Shown here one piece after another: positions 1 to 12,811 of a stretch of DNA of 64,000 nucleotides. A program made the translations under genes and the position numbers. The stretch comes from Phallusia fumigata (lineage: Eukaryota > Chordata > Ascidiacea > Phlebobranchia > Ascidiidae): positions 1 to 64,000 of the forward strand of contig QXVZ01017950.1 in the NCBI GenBank assembly GCA_008931825.1. Direction: 5' to 3'. The stretch's first letter is position 1; every line of letters starts with the position of its first letter. The notes under the pieces are model-generated. The model had not been told where the DNA came from and ran no database searches. It saw nothing but the letters and a program-made list of their open reading frames with translations.

Positions 1-600
1 CACAGAAAAAAACAGTGTGAGATTTTAGGGCAAATCAATTTTGGTGGAATGTAAACTTTCTTTTCCCTTTTAACCCCCCATCTGGCTTCTGGGGTTACTG
101 AGTTAAATAGCTGAACAGCAAACCATTAGGTATTTTTATTCATTGAAATTGATTATTGTTGCAGATTATGTTCTGTTTTTAAAGATTGTCCTCTATTTTT
201 ATATGAAATGACAAAGTTTTTGTTTCAGTAACATTTTTCATTGCACTTGCAAACATATTTTTTGTTTTTTTGTACAAACTAATGAATGCACTTCTGATCA
301 AATTTAAAAACTTTCTGTGATGTCCGTGGTCTTCGTCAGTGCTCATAATAATTTTTGGAACTTGAAACTATTATGTACCAACAAGGGTTTAAAAGGTTGT
401 GTATGGTGGATTAGTACAACACAACAAAGCTAATATCTCTTTATTAGTTGATTTGTGTTGATCTATTTACTAAACTCCACATAACTTTTGTCAGGTGGAA
501 TCTAACCTGTGCTGTAAAATTTGCTGCTGGTGTATGCAATTGATTTTTAACTTCTGTACGTCGAAAGCACTTTCCCATTTCGTAAGGCATTGAGAATCCG
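1..600. other. 5' flank of CDC14, no gene seen
   Basis: AT-rich sequence with no reading frame that resembles a protein. An in-frame TAA lies at 583-585, just before the CDC14 start, so the coding region does not extend upstream in this frame. It may hold promoter and 5' leader, but no specific site can be named. Confidence 0.6.
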
Positions 601-3600
601 ATGTATTTGGCTTCAGCACTGAAGCATATGCACATCACTGATCAAGCGCCTACTGATCTTTCCAATGTGAAATATTCAATGAAGAGGGACGCCCTGGAAA
701 CCATCAACTCCTCATCTCTGGCAAGAAGAGACAACCATTCCGTAGTTGCTGAGGACAGTGATTTAGTTAGTGCTGCTGAGATTATTAAAGGTAAACCTTA
801 GAAAGGTCATACATTATTTATCCACAGAAATGACCTTTATACATGAATTTTAAGCAAAAGCATTAGTTGCAGAAAATCCTAAATGTAACATTATCATTGT
901 GCAAGATTTTGGTATTTGTTGATCCCGCAATTGATTTGATATAAAATATTTCACTATTTTGCAGACCAATTTTATTTGGCAACCCTGAGAAACAGACCAA
1001 AAAGCACTACGCACACCCATTACTTCTCAGTTGATGATGAACTGATATATGAAAAGTAAGGCCACACAAATGTCTATGCATTAAAATTTGTGTTAACACT
1101 AACCATGTTTTTTGATTTTGTAGCTTTTATGCTGACTTTGGACCTCTAAACCTTGCACAGTTACATCGATACTGTTGTAAAGTCAACAAAAAACTTAAGG
1201 TAATGTTATGCCACATTTAGAAAANGATTTTGTAGCTTTTATGCTGACTTTGGACCTCTAAACCTTGCACAGTTACATCGATACTGTTGTAAAGTCAACA
1301 AAAAACTTAAGGTAATGTTATGCCACATTTAGAAAAATAATATAAAGCTGCATCAAGTTTACATGCATTTAGTACTTTCTAGCCTGTATCAGTTAAAAGA
1401 CAAATCTATGTGGTAAAGACCATGGATGTTTTTTTAGCCATTTTAAATTCTTTGAGATAATGTTCCATTAAATGTATTATAGTGGATGAGCTGATATTCC
1501 ATATGTATTAATATTCCAATATGTTGGGGAAAATCACAATCAAGACATAGTCATTTAAAAAATTAAAAGTAATTGTGTGCTAATAAGATTAAAATAGATT
1601 AATGATTACATGCAAAAAGTTCTTCCTGATTTAGCAAGTGTGATTATGTAAATACATGTGTTTAAATTGTAAATGTGTGTCGGGTCATTTGTAGCATGAA
1701 CTTTTGTTAAATGGATGTTCATGATTAAATGCCTTGATTTGAGAAGTTCTTGTTCCACCAAAGTAGCTTCTAGTTCGTGAATTATAGTTTGTATTGAGTT
1801 TGGCAACTACCTCAAGTACTTTTGTCGTTTTCCCACTTGCCACTTCAAAGCTCTTAGACCTGGTGTGCTGGCATTTAAAGTGTCCAAACTCAATATTGAT
1901 GAAGCACGTTGCTTTGGTATAATGTGGTCAACGGAACCGCTGTGACAATTTTTTGGGGGGTGAGAGGACTTGAGCTTACCCCAGTTAAAAATCAATAATG
2001 AAACTAAATTCATGGTATGATTTATTGTAAATGGGTAGACTGACATTGTTGATTTTCCAGTTATCTATTTTCTGCTTTGTTACCTACAAATGTTGTCTTG
2101 CAATACCAAAACAGTACATAAATAATGAAACTTTTCACATATATATACAGATGCAGAAAATTTTCGAGTGATGTTTTTTGTCACAATGTTAATGTCCTTA
2201 CTGTATGTATAGAACTGGAAAAAAGTTGGGTATGTGTGGTATTATTAGTAACAAAGGGTTTCCTTACTCCGGTTACATTTAAATATCAAGCTACACGTCC
2301 TTATAGTTAGTAAAAGCTTACACTCTAGCTGCTTGTGTTACAACAAAGACTTGGTGCGTTTCGTGCCCACATTTCGTAAATGTTCCACCCAGGCTTTTGT
2401 CAATGGGGTTTTGTGTAGCCCTCCAGCTGGTAACCTTGCCAAGTGTGACTCTATTGTGGTCCCAGGTTTCCATTTTGTTGGCACACAGAGGTTTTCTTTG
2501 TTTGGCCCATTGTAGTTGTGAAGTGGACATTCTTATTGGCTTTCATATTGAATTATTGTATGTTGTGTGCTTTGTCAGGCTTTGAAACTTTATGGGGTAT
2601 GAATAAGAAATATCCAATCAAGCTGTTACATATTCTGTTTAATACTATTGTTCCTTTATTTAAACTGACACTTTAAAGGTCACAGGATCAGTTCTGAAAT
2701 TGTGCACTAGGTATAACTGCATTAACTTTCCTATCGAGTTTTCTTTTCCATGACTCCTAACTGTGTCCTTTGCCTTTAGTCCATATCTTTGGCAAAGAAG
2801 AAAATCATTCACTACACTTCGTTTGATGCGCGCAAACGAGCCAATGCTGCTTTTCTGGTTGGAGCATTCCAGGTGTGTAAATTACTACTTTGTCAGACTG
2901 ATAGCTTTTAATTATTTCAATGACAACTATCAATGTGCGTTTCATGTTAAGATAATCCATCTGAAACGAACACCGGAGGAAGCTTACAGGCCGTTGGTTG
3001 CAGGAAGCAGTCCACCCTACCTTCCTTTCAGGTAAATTTATTTCACACCTGTCAATCACTGTGGCAGAATGTTGCATTTATCACAATCCTTTTACACAGG
3101 GATGCATCGTTCGGGCCATGCACTTACAACCTGACATTGCTTGACTGTCTGCACGCTGTGGATCGCGCCATCGCACATCGCTTTTACCAGCCAGATACAT
3201 TTGACCCAGACGAATACGAACACTATGAACGCGTGGAAAACGGCGATTTTAACTGGATTTTACCGGGCCGATTTCTGGCGTTCAGTGGACCACATCCGAA
3301 AAGCAAGATAGAGAATGGTACAGTTTTGTTGTTGTCAGCAAACATGCCACCAAGTGTTTTGAGCCTGAGTGCACTTATGGTTTTAGGTTACCCACTTCAT
3401 GCACCGGAAGCCTACTTTCCATATTTCCGCAAACATGGAGTTTCGTGCATTGTACGCCTCAACAAGAAGATGTACGACTCCAGAAGGTTCCAGGTAAGCA
3501 GTATTGGCCTGCCTGTTGTTGAAGCAATTCAATGTGTGGCCACATAATCCAGCAATGAGCCTTATCAAATTTCATGCTCTTAAGTTGCTGTCTTGCATTT

Positions 3601-6600
3601 TGTCCCTTGGATTATAGGTCATTTCATTGGAAAATGGTGAAATACATGGAATACAAGCCATCTACTCTGGTTGTTTTTTAACCAAAGTTTGACGCGGTTT
3701 AACCAGACTTTCCATTTCAGGATGCTGGCTTCGACCACCACGATCTGTTTTTCGTCGACGGCAGCACACCATCTGACGCAATTCTGAAACGCTTCCTGGA
3801 CATTTGCGAAAACACAGACGGTGCGATAGCTGTGCATTGTAAAGGTCAGTGAGATCACCAGTGGTCAAGCAATAGTTTTAACACGCTTCTTTTAACCGTA
3901 TTATCGGCACCGATAATGAAGTCCTACTTCAACCAGTTTGGTCTGTGCTTAAGGCCCGAATGTTTCGTTTTTTGAGCTGGCAAACCCTCATCATTATCTT
4001 GGCGCTTCATGCATTGTTAATACGTCGAGTCGAGTAGATTTAAACTCAGCGTTAAATTGGTGTATGGCTTGCTCGTCCTCTTTTCATTGGACGATCCTGT
4101 TTGTCCGGAATTACGCAAACAAAGCAACAGTCGCGTAATGTTTGTCGCGAGATGTTATCGCTTAAAACGCACTCGCCATTACCACTACGCCGTGCCCCTG
4201 CCGCCCGGCTGTTTTGTTTGGCAATAAATCCTCGTTAATGATTGCTTTAAAGCGGTCGGGGGCGTCATATGCGAGTGTTTCTGAGCGGGACCCTTTGTGC
4301 GGTGACTTAAATCAACAGCCTTGTTTCTTTGAAGGCAAGTGGGCAAGTTTCGACAGCCCAGTTTTTTGCTTGTTGTTTGGCAAAGAAAAACCAAGCGCCG
4401 GGTATGCCCGTTCTCCCCAATGGCCGATGTGCGATTTTTTTTTCGGTTTTTATTTCTTGCCAGCCTACACGGGCAGCGAGCGAAGAGCGAAGGGGTCCTG
4501 CCGACAGTTCTCGTTTATATTTGTTTGTGGTTATTGTGTGGCGCGTCACGGCGTCACCATGCAGGAATGTTGTGGCGGTATTCATGTTGGCATTCATCAC
4601 TGTGCGATTATGACCACATAAAAGCTCTGACTTCGGAAATAACATCGTAAAACACGTCACCCGTTGTTTTTTGCGAATTTGGATGACGTCAAACAAACAG
4701 GCATTTTTTGTCGCGTAGAAACGCGTTTTAAAGGTTGCTACAGACAAAAACCAACATATTACTTGTATGTTGAATCTTCTAATTTGATTAGCAGATACGT
4801 CATGTAGAAAACAAAACGAAACGAAAATGTTCCGTCCAAAATACATGAGATTAGAACCAAAAAAACATTCATAAACCTGTCACGTGTGCTCTATTAAACT
4901 ATTTGGTTTACCCCTGTTTCGTCATCAAACACCTCATCATCGAGCTCTTTGACCTTGAAAGGCGAAGTTAACGAACAACAATGACAGGAATTGTTCGATA
5001 TTCTCATTCCCATTGATCGTGGTTTGTGGCAAATAGCAGTCACTCATTAACGCGTCCTTACAATTTCACGCAGCCGGACTGGGTCGAACTGGGACGCTCA
5101 TTGCTTGCTATATGATGAAGCATTACCGATTCACTGCTGCTGAGTGCATTGCGTGGATCCGCATCGCCAGACCTGGATCGATCATCGGGCCCCAGCAGCA
5201 TTATTTGGAAGAGTAAGTGATTGCCAAGTTTTGCCTCGCTGTGATAATTGCGACGGGATAGTGCCTTTAGCTTGTCAACTGTCGGGATTAGTCTTTTTAG
5301 GGTTTGATTGGCCACTTTATTATCAACGCGGACGCTGTTTTTATCTGTGACTTAAACGTCCCTGTAAAAATGGTTCGCTGTGTGAGGTTACAAGTCACTT
5401 CACCGGTCTTATGGGATGCTTGGAACTTATCTAACGAACTAGGGTGTTTGCATTACTATTCCACGCCAATCCAGTATTGTCTGTGTTTAACAAATGCTGT
5501 TCACAGCTTGTAAATATCTGTAAATATGACGACAGATTTATAAGTACAACAAATATTGCACAAGGTAAAGAACGTGACTGCTGCAAAAATCAAAAGTGAG
5601 CTGTACATTGTACCGTTCATTTGTGCGCTTAGGGCAATAAAAAAAAGTTATGTGTACTAAGAATGCGAAGTTGTCCCGTAGATATGATATGTGACTGGCC
5701 TTGTTTGCTTTTGCCGTCAATGACTCTCGGAAAAGCCGCAATACATTGTTGATTTAGAGTTGAATTGGAAGCCCACTCCTGTGGTGATGAAATACGAGGC
5801 AATGACAATCATAAATGCNCGATCATCGGGCCCCAGCAGCATTATTTGGAGGAGTAAGTGATTGCCAAGTTTCACCTCGCTGTGATAATTGCGACGGGAT
5901 AGTGCCTTTAGCTTGTCAGCTGTCGGGATTAGTCTTTTTAGGGTTTGATTGGCCGCTATATTATCAGCGCGGACGCTGTTTTAATCTGTGACTTAAACAT
6001 CCCTGTAAAAATGGTTCGCTGTGTAAGGTTACAAGTCACTTCACCGGTCTTATGGGATGCTTGGAGCTTATCGAACGAAATAGGGTGTTTGCATTACTAT
6101 TCCATGCCAATCCAGTATTGTCTGTGTTTAACAAATGCTTTTCACAGCTTGTAAATATCTGTAAATATGACGACAGATTTATACGTACAAGCAAATATTG
6201 CACAAGGTAAAGAACGTGACTGCTGCAAAAATCAAAAGTGAGCTCTACATTGTACCGTTCATTTGCGCGCGTATTAAGGCAATAAAATAAAGTTATGTGT
6301 ACTAAGAATGCGAAGTTGTCCCGTAGATATGATATGTGACTGGCCTTGTTTGCTTTTGCCGTCAATGACTCTCGGAAAAGCCGCAATACATTGTTGATTT
6401 AGAGTTGAATTGGAAGCCCACTCCTGTGGTGATGAAATACGAGGCAATGACAATCATAAATGCACATCACTTTGAAAGCTCTCATTCCCAAACGCCATTA
6501 GGCCAGCGCTTCAGTTACATTATCCGAAGCACAATGTCAATGACAACAATAATGTGGATAGTGGTTATTTTGTGAAACTTAAACTTTAAAATGCGGCTTG

Positions 6601-8654
6601 TGTTAAGAAAACACAGAAGCCTAAGCCGTACTTGGCCGCATGAACAATACCTGTGCAGGTATGGTGCTAACAGATAAGCGCTCATTCATAAATATTTTAG
6701 TTCCTTTTCCTTACGTTGAGGGTCAAGACCGTATCATGTACTGTTGCCATTCTAGAAAACAACACAGCATGTGGGTGCAAGGCGACGTACAAAGGGCCGA
6801 ACTGAACCAGAACCGTATCCGTGGCAACCGCTCGGCGATGCGAAGGGTGACGTCAGAGATCGACGACATCTCGATCCGCGACCGCAACAACAACAATGAT
6901 GACGTCAGTGTGGGGGCGGCCGGCGACGATAGAACCGAGAATGGATCGACGATATTTTCGATCGTGGATAAGCAGAAGGTTTGTGGTTTGGGTTTCTTAT
7001 GATTGGGAACACCGAGATTGTGTTGATTCGAGCATCACGGCAGCCCTGCGTTGTTACCTCGACACTAATTCGCAGTCAGACTGTCAGCTGTGTCACATTT
7101 AGCGACATTTTTTGCCCTGTCAGCGGAAGCACAACCACATTACCGCTGGATGAATACATGTCATCAGAATTGAACATTTGCCTTCTCATTTTAGGTTGTT
7201 AAAATCCCCATTACAAATTGCCTGGTGACATATCGACGATTCGCATCTCAGTCTTATGCGTTCACAGTGGTTTAAAATCTGGCCTTGACTGGCTTAGATA
7301 ACTAGCATTTAGGCATCATATAATACGGAAGCCCATTTGTACTTGTTTAAAGGCTTGTTTGCATTTTTTGTGTTTAGGATTCGGGTGTTACAACTCGAAG
7401 TCGTTCTGGAGCGGCATTGTCCCAGGGCGATAGGCTGAGATTGGCCAAAGCAAGAAGACATCCGAGATCTGCTACCACTGGCACGTTAAAGTAAGTACAA
7501 GACCAAAAGATTTTGTTTAGGGCCAGAGGTGTATAACAGTGCAAATTTTTCCTCCTGTTTTTGGGTGGCCAAAAAAAGTTTTTTGACTGTTTTAAAGTAA
7601 TCACAACTAAATAACGTTAATGACATAGTATGTGACCTAATCCGCTAGAACCTAGGAACAAAACATTACCAATGGTATGAAAGTAATCATATTAAAATCG
7701 TCCTGATGCAGTCCTTATAAACAGGTTTTTTGAGCACCCAGTGACGTCACGAATAACATAATATTGATCTGTAATGTGGCCGGTTATTACATCCTCGGCC
7801 TATTTTAATCACAGCATCTGTTTAACCTAGAGCAAAAGGCCAACTGCTGTACATAAGCAAAACAGCCATTGTCAATACTTTCCGCACGAAAAAGNCCTAG
7901 AGCAAAAGGCCAACTGCTGTACATAATCAAAACAGCCATCGTCAATACTTTCCGCACGAAAAAGATTTACCAGCTTAAGTGGATGTACAACTGGCTTGCG
8001 TAATTAGGCTGGACATGATTTAAGGTTAAATTTACAAAAGTTTACTTGAAATCGGATTTAATTGCTATAAACGAAGCTATTGTGGCGTTTTAAATTTGTT
8101 CAATTTTGTGGAAATAAGTTTCATTCATTCAATTTCCCTGTTTTGTTAACCTTGGGAGGGCCCTTTTAAATGTTAGTCGCCAAATTCGTGTTCTGGGTAA
8201 GCAATACCTAAACTTCCAACAGCCTCCATGTGTGTACCAACGATCAATGTACAAATTATTGCAAATCTCGAAATTTGAGAGAACAATCTCAAATGTTGGC
8301 AGAATCAGTCGGTATTAAACATAAGGAGTACATATTTCGCCTAAATCAATAGNACCTGTGAGTAGAAAAACTGCGCTCAAATAAATTTTAATCTATGAGC
8401 CCTAGCCGAAAATTGCATTGAAGCAAATCGGCTAACATGGGTGTCACGCTTTGTTTGTGAGCATGGGTATGCGTGTTTTGGCTGCATGCAACTGTATTGC
8501 AATATTTACAGTCCTAATTTTGCATGTCATTTACGATTTGTATGAAATGGTTACGAAGGCTCGACACTTCATGCTGATAAGACGTTTTACTTTCAGTCGC
8601 TCTAGCCCCCGTGCCTCCTACAGCACTCGTTCCAGCACTAAGGTCTATTCGTGA
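601..8654 (+). CDS. CDC14: CDC14-family dual-specificity phosphatase
   Basis: Cdc14 phosphatases remove phosphate from Cdk sites (pSer-Pro) and act at nucleoli, centrosomes and the spindle in mitotic exit, cytokinesis and ciliogenesis. Exons read as 601-790, 965-1055, 1124-1199, 2780-2872, 2952-3031, 3100-3317, 3387-3493, 3721-3844, 5074-5212, 6756-6978, 7378-7490 and 8597-8654. They join in frame to 503 residues. The N-terminal DSP-like domain starts near residue 65 ([12 protein letters not shown]). The catalytic signature [11 protein letters not shown] has its cysteine near residue 325 and is split by an intron after HCK. The WPD-like general-acid region and the QQHYLEE helix follow. The tail is shorter than in human CDC14A (about 594 residues) but keeps a [16 protein letters not shown] stretch like the human QGDKLRALK segment. 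An in-frame stop directly before codon 1 supports the start. Exon 3 and the end of exon 9 are repeated beside single-N joins, and these copies were left out. Whether it is closer to CDC14A or CDC14B was not decided. Confidence 0.95.
1114..1336. repeat. False tandem copy around N at 1225 (CDC14 exon 3)
   Basis: Bases 1114-1224 and 1226-1336 are the same sequence by eye, separated by one N. The second copy holds a complete second CDC14 exon 3 (1236-1311). That exon is 76 nt long, so using both copies would shift the frame. It is best read as an assembly join of overlapping or allelic contigs. Confidence 0.85.
5179..6463. repeat. False tandem copy around N at 5819 (CDC14 exon 9 end and intron)
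   Basis: Bases 5179-5818 and 5820-6463 align end to end with scattered substitutions and small indels. The second copy begins inside exon 9 and repeats only its last 34 bases, with a synonymous GAA to GAG difference, then the same donor. It has no acceptor of its own. This fits two alleles placed in series. Confidence 0.85.
7826..7964. repeat. False tandem copy around N at 7895 (CDC14 intron)
   Basis: Bases 7826-7894 and 7896-7964 are 69-base copies differing at only a couple of positions, with a single N between. They are intronic. Same pattern as the other single-N joins. Confidence 0.8.
8353..8353. other. Single-N join without visible duplication
   Basis: One N in the last CDC14 intron. 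The bases either side do not repeat each other by eye, so sequence may be missing here rather than duplicated. Confidence 0.6.
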
Positions 8655-10641
8655 AGCGCCTGGCTCACACAGACGAGACGCACTCCACAGCACAAAGCGA
8701 CATTCTTCTCATTGTGCGCCCATTCCCCGAAGTGGACCCGACCTGTTCTGTGTAATGCTTGGATGTAGTTTAAACAACTCAATCCCCATATCGGGTTGCG
8801 CGTTGTTGCGATTCCCCGTATTTCCGTGTTGAGATTAATAACCGCCGCGCCGTTTTATTCTTCTACCAAATGCGTGTGATTTCGTTTATTTTTATCAGAG
8901 GTCTTGTGTGTTTCCGTTTTGTTCGTGTTTCTGCCCAAAGTGACCCGTTGCTCTCAGCGGTTCGCGATTTTTTAGCTTCTTATTATGGCGCGTTGAACTA
9001 AACCCGTTAGAATTTGCTTTTGCGAGAATTTTTTAATGTGACCCGTTCAAACGTTGGTGCGGGCGTTTCGCTCCCACACTGCTTGTTCTATCCACTTTGC
9101 GAGCTTTTCATACGCGAATTTACACAAGCTCAATCGGATGACGCGGAAAAGTCCGTGTGTTACTGTGCCTTAACTGTTATTCAGCACCGAAGGATAGCTT
9201 AAGAGGCCAAATGTGTCAATAACATGTGATATATTTGCCAAACATGTAGTTTTTTTGCTCTTACTTTTCTGGTGCGTTTTGCTTTGACGGTGCGGATCTT
9301 GACTACAAACGAGTTGTCAGCTCACAGCAAGAGTGCTTTCCATTCCTTTCCCTTGTGCTTATTCCTACCAGATCTATGTTCGTTATTTCGTGGCTTGTAA
9401 TGTTACATCACACCAGGTTGCACTGATGGCGGTCGATCTGCATTTTGACGTTTATTTTGCGTAAACTTCAAACCTCAAACAAAAAATCCGATGTCTTTAC
9501 TCTGACAGTATTGTAGGTGCTTCAACTTAAACACGCGTTGGTGACATCTGTTAATCGTTAATGATGTGCAGCGTATAAGGTGGGGTGATTTTAAGCTGTG
9601 TTTCGGTGTTTCTCCTGGTGACCTTTGCTGAGGTACGTTACAAGCCTGACTGCCATGTGCGTTTGCCAACGGTCGTATTTTCACAGAAACAGTTTGCATG
9701 TAAAATGTTCACATTATTTGGCTACGGTAAATCTACTTTGTGTGTTAAGTTCATATTTATGTTGCTCATGGTTGAAATATGGTTTAGCCTATTCTTCGCG
9801 TAGTGTGATTTCATTCTCGACCCTATATGTATATTTCGTCACAATTCTTTCATCATGCGGATATAGTACAGGTATATACTGTAGCGGCATATGGTAGGTA
9901 CCTTCGTAAAATGTGTTTCGCAAGTGCATCCTGGTTTAGACCGCACTTCTTATCTGACCAATTGTCGCCCAATACAATTTGAAGGTCTATGTAGTGCGTC
10001 ATGATGTTATTGTAGTTTTTGACTTTAGTCCAAGAATTGAAGGACAGGGAGTTATATTTTGCCAGGGATGAGGAATATTGCGGTTTTGGTTTACCGAGAT
10101 TTAAAGTTGCTGGACTGCCACCTTGGAATGTGAATTAAAAAATCGTTTCTGTGAATTGTTGAGGATCTAGAAGTTGTAACCAAATGTTTTCGTAAAAGCC
10201 AGACGTTGCAAATCGGGAGGGCATAGGAATGGTACATGGTCGCGGAGCTTGGGTCTAGGTTGAGTGACAAAACAAATTTGTTCTTTTCCAAAACGTTTTG
10301 AGCAATCACCAAGCGACAGAATAGTACGATACCTATACGTTCGTACAAAATTTCACTCATGTAACACCCAAATTAGCGTTGCGGATAGCCGGTGTGACAA
10401 ACTTCGTTTTTGTGACAAACGAAATTAAATTCCTATTTTCAAAACTTAGTTCAGGAATTTAGGTTATTTTGTTGGTGGTGTAAAAGTGGGACAAAATGTA
10501 GGTTGCGTGAAAGTAAGCTCTGCGCGTGACGCCACTTGTGGGTTTTCTGTTTACTATACTTGCTTCATTTCGCTTGTTGCATCAGTTTTGTTGGCAGTCC
10601 CGCTTTAGTTGGTTATAAATAATATAGTTTGTCTTGGAACA
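8655..10641. other. Intergenic: CDC14 3' side to WDR83OS promoter
   Basis: No credible coding exon on either strand. It should include the CDC14 3' UTR and the 5' region of WDR83OS. No RNA gene or repeat was recognised. Confidence 0.5.
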
Positions 10642-11893
10642 ATGGACGATGATCAAAAAAAGCATGTTGAGGAGGATACTAAAAGCCGACCCTACAAGAT
10701 ATTTAGGTGAGAGAATTGAGAATATGGTTAAATCTACCAGAGTGAAACTGGGCACATTGCAATTGCTCGTAAACTAAAAACGATACTGTTTCGGAATTTT
10801 GACACAATATTTTAGGCAATTTAAAATATTATTGTGTCAAAAATTCGAAACAGTATCAGTTTTAGTTTACGAACAATTGCAATGTGCGCCAGTTTCACTC
10901 TGGTGTTAAATCTGTGTGGGCTTTATCAAAATATTTGTTGTTTGTATGGACTCCTTATGTATTTTACAAATATAAAATCGTTTAGTTATCTCCCAACCAT
11001 GTGAATTTTTTAAGGTGTTGTATAGATACTCACGAAATATTAAGATTGTGACAAAACAATTTAAATAAACAACTGCTGTGGTCATTTAAGCCTCCTAAAA
11101 AGCTGCCTGGGGTTTAAAAAGGTTTTGATTACTGCCCTAAAGCAGCGCTTCCTAATTGTAATTCTTTTAAACCAGGTTAAGTTGTTGAGGCATTGAACAG
11201 TTGTTCGAGCATTGGTCAAAAGGTTATGCTGTATTAGCACCATTAATTGCAATTTTTTGTTTAAATTTAGGTACAAACCAAAGCAGGCAAATGGAAGTGA
11301 AGATCCAGTTCCCGACTACATGAATTTGTTAGCAATGATTTTTAGCATGTGTGGATTAATGTTAAAGGTAGTGGTTTGGTGATACAAATTGACATCAAAC
11401 ATTGTTCTCAAACCCAATTTTGTTTAAGATTAAGTGGTGTGCATGGAGTGCTGTTTTCTGCTCTCTCATCAGTTTTGCTAATTCGAGATCTTCGGAGGAT
11501 AGTCGCCAAGTTTTAAGCAGTTTTATGTAAGTATTTGTAAACAAGACACAACCTTGATAAGTAGCATAATTAAAAACATAACTGCCAGAGAGCACAGTTT
11601 GAAGATGTCACTTATTGCATCATGTATGCATTTCTGTTCTGCTTGTATGTGTTTGTAATGCTCAGTTTTAAGATTCTGGTCACTTTGCATTAATGATGTG
11701 ACAACAGTTGTTGAAACTTTGCAATGAAATGTATACCCTACAAACACATGTTTAATTTGTAACACTGAAGTACATTTGTGTTTTTATATTGTAAACAGAT
11801 GCTTAAATATATTTAACTTTGTTTAGGTTATCTGTGTCCGCTGTGGTTATGACCTACCTTCAAAATCCTGCTCCAATGAATACACCCTGGTAG
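10642..11893 (+). CDS. WDR83OS: PAT complex subunit Asterix (WDR83OS)
   Basis: Asterix is a small ER membrane protein that, with CCDC47, forms the PAT complex, an intramembrane chaperone for transmembrane segments of multi-pass proteins. Exons 10642-10706, 11271-11367, 11429-11526 and 11827-11893 join to 108 residues, against 106 in human. The family core is plain: [19 protein letters not shown], then [15 protein letters not shown] and a C-terminal [12 protein letters not shown] close to the human YLQNPQPMTPPW. Two to three hydrophobic segments are visible. The charged N-terminus differs from vertebrates, as is usual for this family. Intron 1 carries a hairpin DNA element. An AATAAA signal lies at 12164-12169, about 270 bases after the stop. 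Confidence 0.96.
10728..10913. mobile_element. Hairpin MITE with 8-bp target duplication (hAT type)
   Basis: Bases 10736-10905 form a near-perfect palindrome: the left arm beginning ACCAGAGTGAAACTGG is repeated in reverse complement at the right end, with arms of about 80 bases. The flanks TTAAATCT at 10728-10735 and 10906-10913 match exactly, an 8-bp target-site duplication as made by hAT transposases. No coding capacity, so it is non-autonomous. It sits in WDR83OS intron 1. The close match of the arms suggests either a young insertion or maintenance of the foldback. Confidence 0.85.
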
Positions 11894-12811
11894 CACAAAC
11901 TACTAAGAAGACACTACATAATGTGCAATGCTCAAGTTTGAAGGTTTTAATGCGACTTGCTGGACTATATGGTTATGGCCATATTTTTGTAGTAACATTA
12001 TTTTGTGGGCATATCTTTTACAATACTTGTACGTTACCAACAGTTGTCTTTTTGTCTGTTGAACTCAATGTTTTTTTGAAAGCATTACTTTACATGACAT
12101 AATCTTTGTCAAACTTTGCTCAGTTTGATTGGAACAGAATAGTTCTGATTTAAAAAAAACTAAAATAAACCTTTGTAATTGTGACACATGTTGTGATATT
12201 TGTTCGTGATATTAGAATTTTAGAAACACTAAAGCTTTATAAACTGCGTAACAGAGAAAGTTAGTTTTTTATTTCTTGCTGGTTGCAGTTTTATTTGTTG
12301 TGAGTTTTTGCCAATAGCGGTCAGCAATAATTACTTCGACTGCCCCTTGCTTGCAAGGCTGGGGTTTCTAATTCCAACTAGGTTGCGTTTTACAATTTTA
12401 GGGACTACGCTCTGATCCAGTGGAAACGGATCGATGTGTTGCCCCTAGGTTACAGACTTCCATAAATCAAAAAAGATGGTCAAACGGACCCGCACAACCT
12501 TTAATTATTTTTGATGTATGTGGAAATATGCGAAATTGAATTCATTCAATTTGACCAATACGTATCACATTATTAAAGGGAGAATTTACGTGCCCTGAAG
12601 CGAAACGCGATACAACACAAGTATACATGAGTGTGGACTGCACGCGTGAGGATCATTTGTGTTAATGTGTGCCGAGTGACCCGGATATTCAAAACCGCGA
12701 AGCACAATCAAGTTGTTTCGTAAGGCAAACGTTTTACGTGAGAATTTCGCTTCACCACGGCATTCGGTTGTTGCATGGTGCAGCTTGGTTGAAAGCTTGA
12801 AAACGAAGACG
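11894..12811. other. WDR83OS 3' UTR and LSM4 promoter region
   Basis: AT-rich with no coding exon. AATAAA at 12164-12169 is the likely WDR83OS polyadenylation signal. The 5' leader of LSM4 should lie at the right end. Nothing else recognised. Confidence 0.5.

Noticed and set aside
1236-1311. Genuine alternative or duplicated exon 3 in CDC14
   Set aside because: Identical sequence beside a single N, and the 76-nt length would shift the frame.
4307-4846. A 179-codon minus-strand frame in a CDC14 intron
   Set aside because: No recognisable motif, composition typical of intronic DNA, no splice context. CDC14 splices cleanly around it.
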